Positions 5,120-6,834 of a DNA stretch of 6,834 bases are shown here, piece by piece. The DNA is taken from the NCBI GenBank assembly GCA_900551465.1, contig URWL01000104.1, positions 1 through 6,834 of the forward strand, given 5' to 3'. Numbering within the stretch: the stretch's first letter is position 1; each line of letters opens with the position of its first letter. The translations under genes and the position numbers were made by a program. This stretch comes from an uncultured Blautia sp. Its GTDB lineage: Bacteria > Bacillota > Clostridia > Lachnospirales > Lachnospiraceae. Under the pieces are notes generated by a model. It ran no database searches, was not told the origin of the DNA, and saw only the letters and a list, made by a program, of their open reading frames with translations.

Positions 5120-6724
5120 TTATTCCTGTGGGCCAGCTGCAACAAGTGCTTTACCAGCTTCGTTTCCTTCGTATTTAGAGAAGTTTTTGATGAATCTCTG
5201 AGCAAGATCTTTTGCTTTAACTTCCCACTCAGCAGCATCTGCATAAGTGTCACGAGGATCAAGAATGTTTGTATCAACGCCTGGAAGCTCTGTCGGAACT
5301 TCAAAGTTGAAGTAAGGAATAGTCTTAGTCGGTGCGTTGTTGATGTCTCCGTTAAGGATTGCATCGATGATACCACGAGTATCTTTGATGGAAATACGTT
5401 TTCCGGAGCCATTCCATCCTGTGTTTACAAGATAAGCTTTGGCACCGTTTGCTTCCATTCTCTTAACAAGCTCCTCAGCGTATTTTGTCGGATGAAGCTC
5501 AAGGAAAGCCTGTCCGAAGCAAGCGGAGAAGGTTGGTGTAGGCTCAGTGATTCCACGCTCTGTACCAGCAAGTTTAGCTGTGAAGCCAGACAGGAAATAG
5601 TACTGAGTCTGTTCTGGTGTCAGGATAGATACTGGAGGCAGTACGCCGAAAGCATCTGCAGAAAGGAAGATTACGTTCTTAGCTGCAGGAGCTGCGGATA
5701 CAGGACGAACGATTTTTTCAATGTGATCAATCGGGTAGGAAACACGAGTGTTCTCTGTTACGCTCTTGTCGTCAAAGTCGATTTTTCCGTCTTTGTCAAG
5801 AGTAACATTCTCAAGAAGAGCGTTGCGTCTGATCGCATTGTAGATATCCGGCTCAGACTCTTTGTCAAGGTTGATAACTTTTGCGTAGCATCCTCCCTCA
5901 AAGTTGAAGATACCATTGTCATCCCAGCCATGCTCGTCATCACCGATCAGGAGACGTTTCGGGTCTGTGGAAAGAGTTGTTTTACCTGTTCCGGAAAGTC
6001 CGAAGAAGATAGCTGTGTTTTCGCCGTTCATATCTGTGTTTGCAGAGCAGTGCATAGAAGCAATGCCTTTAAGCGGCAGATAGTAGTTCATCATGGAGAA
6101 CATACCTTTTTTCATTTCTCCGCCGTACCATGTGTTCAGGATAACCTGTTCACGTGTGGTGATGTTGAACATAGCTGCTGTCTCAGAGTTGAGACCAAGC
6201 TCTTTGTAGTTTTCTACTTTGGCCTTGGATGCGTTGTAAACAACAAAATCAGGCTCAAAGTTTTCAAGTTCTTCATCTGTTGGGATAATGAACATGTTCT
6301 TTACGAAATGTGCCTGCCAAGCTACTTCAACGATGAAACGGATTGCCATACGTGTGTCATGGTTAGCACCGCAGAAAGCATCAACTACGAAAAGCCTCTT
6401 ATTGGAGAGTTCTTTCAGAGCGATTTCTTTACAAGTATCCCATGCTTCCTGAGAAGCCGGATGGTTGTCATTTTTGTACTCATCGGAAGTCCACCATACA
6501 GTGTCTTTGGAGTTCTCATCCATAACGATGAATTTGTCTTTAGGAGAACGTCCTGTGTAGATACCAGTCATAACGTTGACAGCGCCAAGTTCACTTTCCT
6601 GACCTTTTTCAAAGCCTTCAAGCTCCGGTTTGGTTTCTTCTTCGAATAACACTTCATAAGAAGGGTTATATACGATCTCGGTGGTTCCGGTAATGCCATA
6701 CTTGGTTAAATCAATTTTTGCCAT
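5120..6724 (-). CDS. pckA: Phosphoenolpyruvate carboxykinase, ATP-dependent
   Basis: The enzyme catalyses oxaloacetate + ATP to PEP + CO2 + ADP, used in gluconeogenesis and, in some fermenters, in the reverse carboxylating direction. The 534-residue protein is full length for the ATP-type family. Visible sites are R59 in TGRSPKDKF, the PEPCK-specific region around K206 ([17 protein letters not shown]), H225 in MHCSAN, the P-loop G242-LSGTGK-T249-T250, the metal-binding segment [10 protein letters not shown] with D262-D263, and R327 in ENTRVSYP. These distinguish it from the GTP-type enzyme. The ATG at 6724 is preceded by AAAAGAGG about ten bases upstream and matches the usual N-terminus ([11 protein letters not shown]). 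The gene stands alone on its strand, with a long leader holding an inverted repeat and a probable -10 at the right edge. The reaction direction in this organism cannot be read from the sequence. Confidence 0.97.
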   Translation of the reverse strand: MAKIDLTKYGITGTTEIVYNPSYEVLFEEETKPELEGFEKGQESELGAVNVMTGIYTGRSPKDKFIVMDENSKDTVWWTSDEYKNDNHPASQEAWDTCKEIALKELSNKRLFVVDAFCGANHDTRMAIRFIVEVAWQAHFVKNMFIIPTDEELENFEPDFVVYNASKAKVENYKELGLNSETAAMFNITTREQVILNTWYGGEMKKGMFSMMNYYLPLKGIASMHCSANTDMNGENTAIFFGLSGTGKTTLSTDPKRLLIGDDEHGWDDNGIFNFEGGCYAKVINLDKESEPDIYNAIRRNALLENVTLDKDGKIDFDDKSVTENTRVSYPIDHIEKIVRPVSAAPAAKNVIFLSADAFGVLPPVSILTPEQTQYYFLSGFTAKLAGTERGITEPTPTFSACFGQAFLELHPTKYAEELVKRMEANGAKAYLVNTGWNGSGKRISIKDTRGIIDAILNGDINNAPTKTIPYFNFEVPTELPGVDTNILDPRDTYADAAEWEVKAKDLAQRFIKNFSKYEGNEAGKALVAAGPQE

Positions 6725-6758
6725 CTTACATTTACCTCTTTTCTTAAAATAGTAATAG

Positions 6759-6791
6759 GATAACAGCCTGACTGTCAGACCTTATGTTATC
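6759..6791 (-). promoter_or_regulatory. Imperfect inverted repeat in the pckA leader
   Basis: GATAACA (6759-6765) and TGTTATC (6785-6791) are perfect inverse copies. Between them CTGAC (6768-6772) and GTCAG (6774-6778) form a second, inner inverted repeat. The two centres differ by about two bases, so a combined hairpin would have a small bulge. The element lies 35-67 bases before the pckA start. It could be an mRNA hairpin in the 5' leader or a repressor operator. No known box (Rex, cre, CcpN-like) matches it to my eye. Confidence 0.45.
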
Positions 6792-6827
6792 TTGTGAAAG
6801 AAGTGGAACTATAGCTTTCCTCTATAT

Positions 6828-6833
6828 ATTATA
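6828..6833 (-). promoter_or_regulatory. Probable -10 box of the pckA promoter
   Basis: Read on the minus strand this is TATAAT, the perfect -10 consensus, within GTATAATATATAG. The matching -35 would lie beyond the window edge, so the call is incomplete. The leader would then be about 95 bases and would carry the inverted repeat. A weaker alternative inside the window is CTGACA followed after 18 bases by TACTAT. That would place the inverted repeat over the -35. Confidence 0.5.
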
Positions 6834-6834
6834 C

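Noticed and set aside
5492..6649. 385-codon open frame on the plus strand opposite pckA
   Set aside because: It lies wholly antisense to a clearly conserved pckA gene, its protein is cysteine-, valine- and phenylalanine-rich with no recognisable motif, and it has no ribosome binding site of note. It is a codon-bias shadow.
1..6834. CRISPR array, tRNA genes, insertion sequences or phage genes
   Set aside because: No regularly spaced repeats, cloverleaf sequences, transposase or integrase motifs, or terminal inverted repeats were seen on either strand.

Overview
The window looks like chromosomal housekeeping DNA from a low-to-moderate GC anaerobic Firmicute, most likely a gut Lachnospiraceae relative. 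The grounds are the 23S rRNA 3' end of Firmicutes type, the DUF4317 protein (a family I know mainly from Clostridia), the style of the MATE, HD and PckA proteins, strong GGAGG-type ribosome binding sites, and AT-rich intergenic regions with intrinsic terminators. I infer the genus level only loosely (Blautia, Dorea, Coprococcus-like).

Layout. Positions 1-48 are the last bases of a 23S rRNA gene. They are followed by about 210 bases of hairpin-rich rRNA trailer and an intrinsic terminator, with no recognisable 5S gene. Next is a DUF4317 gene (319-945, +) that seems to be only the N-terminal half of the usual protein. It converges on a MATE-family efflux transporter (1032-2366, -), with a long hairpin terminator between them. 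A 230-base AT-rich divergent promoter region separates the MATE gene from an HD-domain phosphohydrolase (2598-3095, +). That gene is followed by a strong hairpin and a CDP-alcohol phosphatidyltransferase (3190-3738, +). After a terminator and a 307-base intergenic stretch comes a cytoplasmic-type L-asparaginase (4046-5050, +). It converges on ATP-dependent phosphoenolpyruvate carboxykinase pckA (5120-6724, -), whose leader and probable -10 box fill the end of the window.

How the genes work together. There is no clear operon beyond a possible partial read-through from the HD gene into the phosphatidyltransferase gene. Most genes have their own terminator and most look like single transcription units. 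Asparaginase yields aspartate and ammonia. PckA interconverts oxaloacetate and PEP. The two touch the same C4 node of metabolism, but they are convergent and need not be co-regulated.

I found no mobile element, CRISPR array, tRNA, phage gene or new multi-gene system. The points most worth a second look are the rRNA operon end lacking a 5S gene, the half-length DUF4317 protein, a spaced TATCAG-type repeat set in the MATE/HD divergent promoter region, and an imperfect palindrome in the pckA leader.
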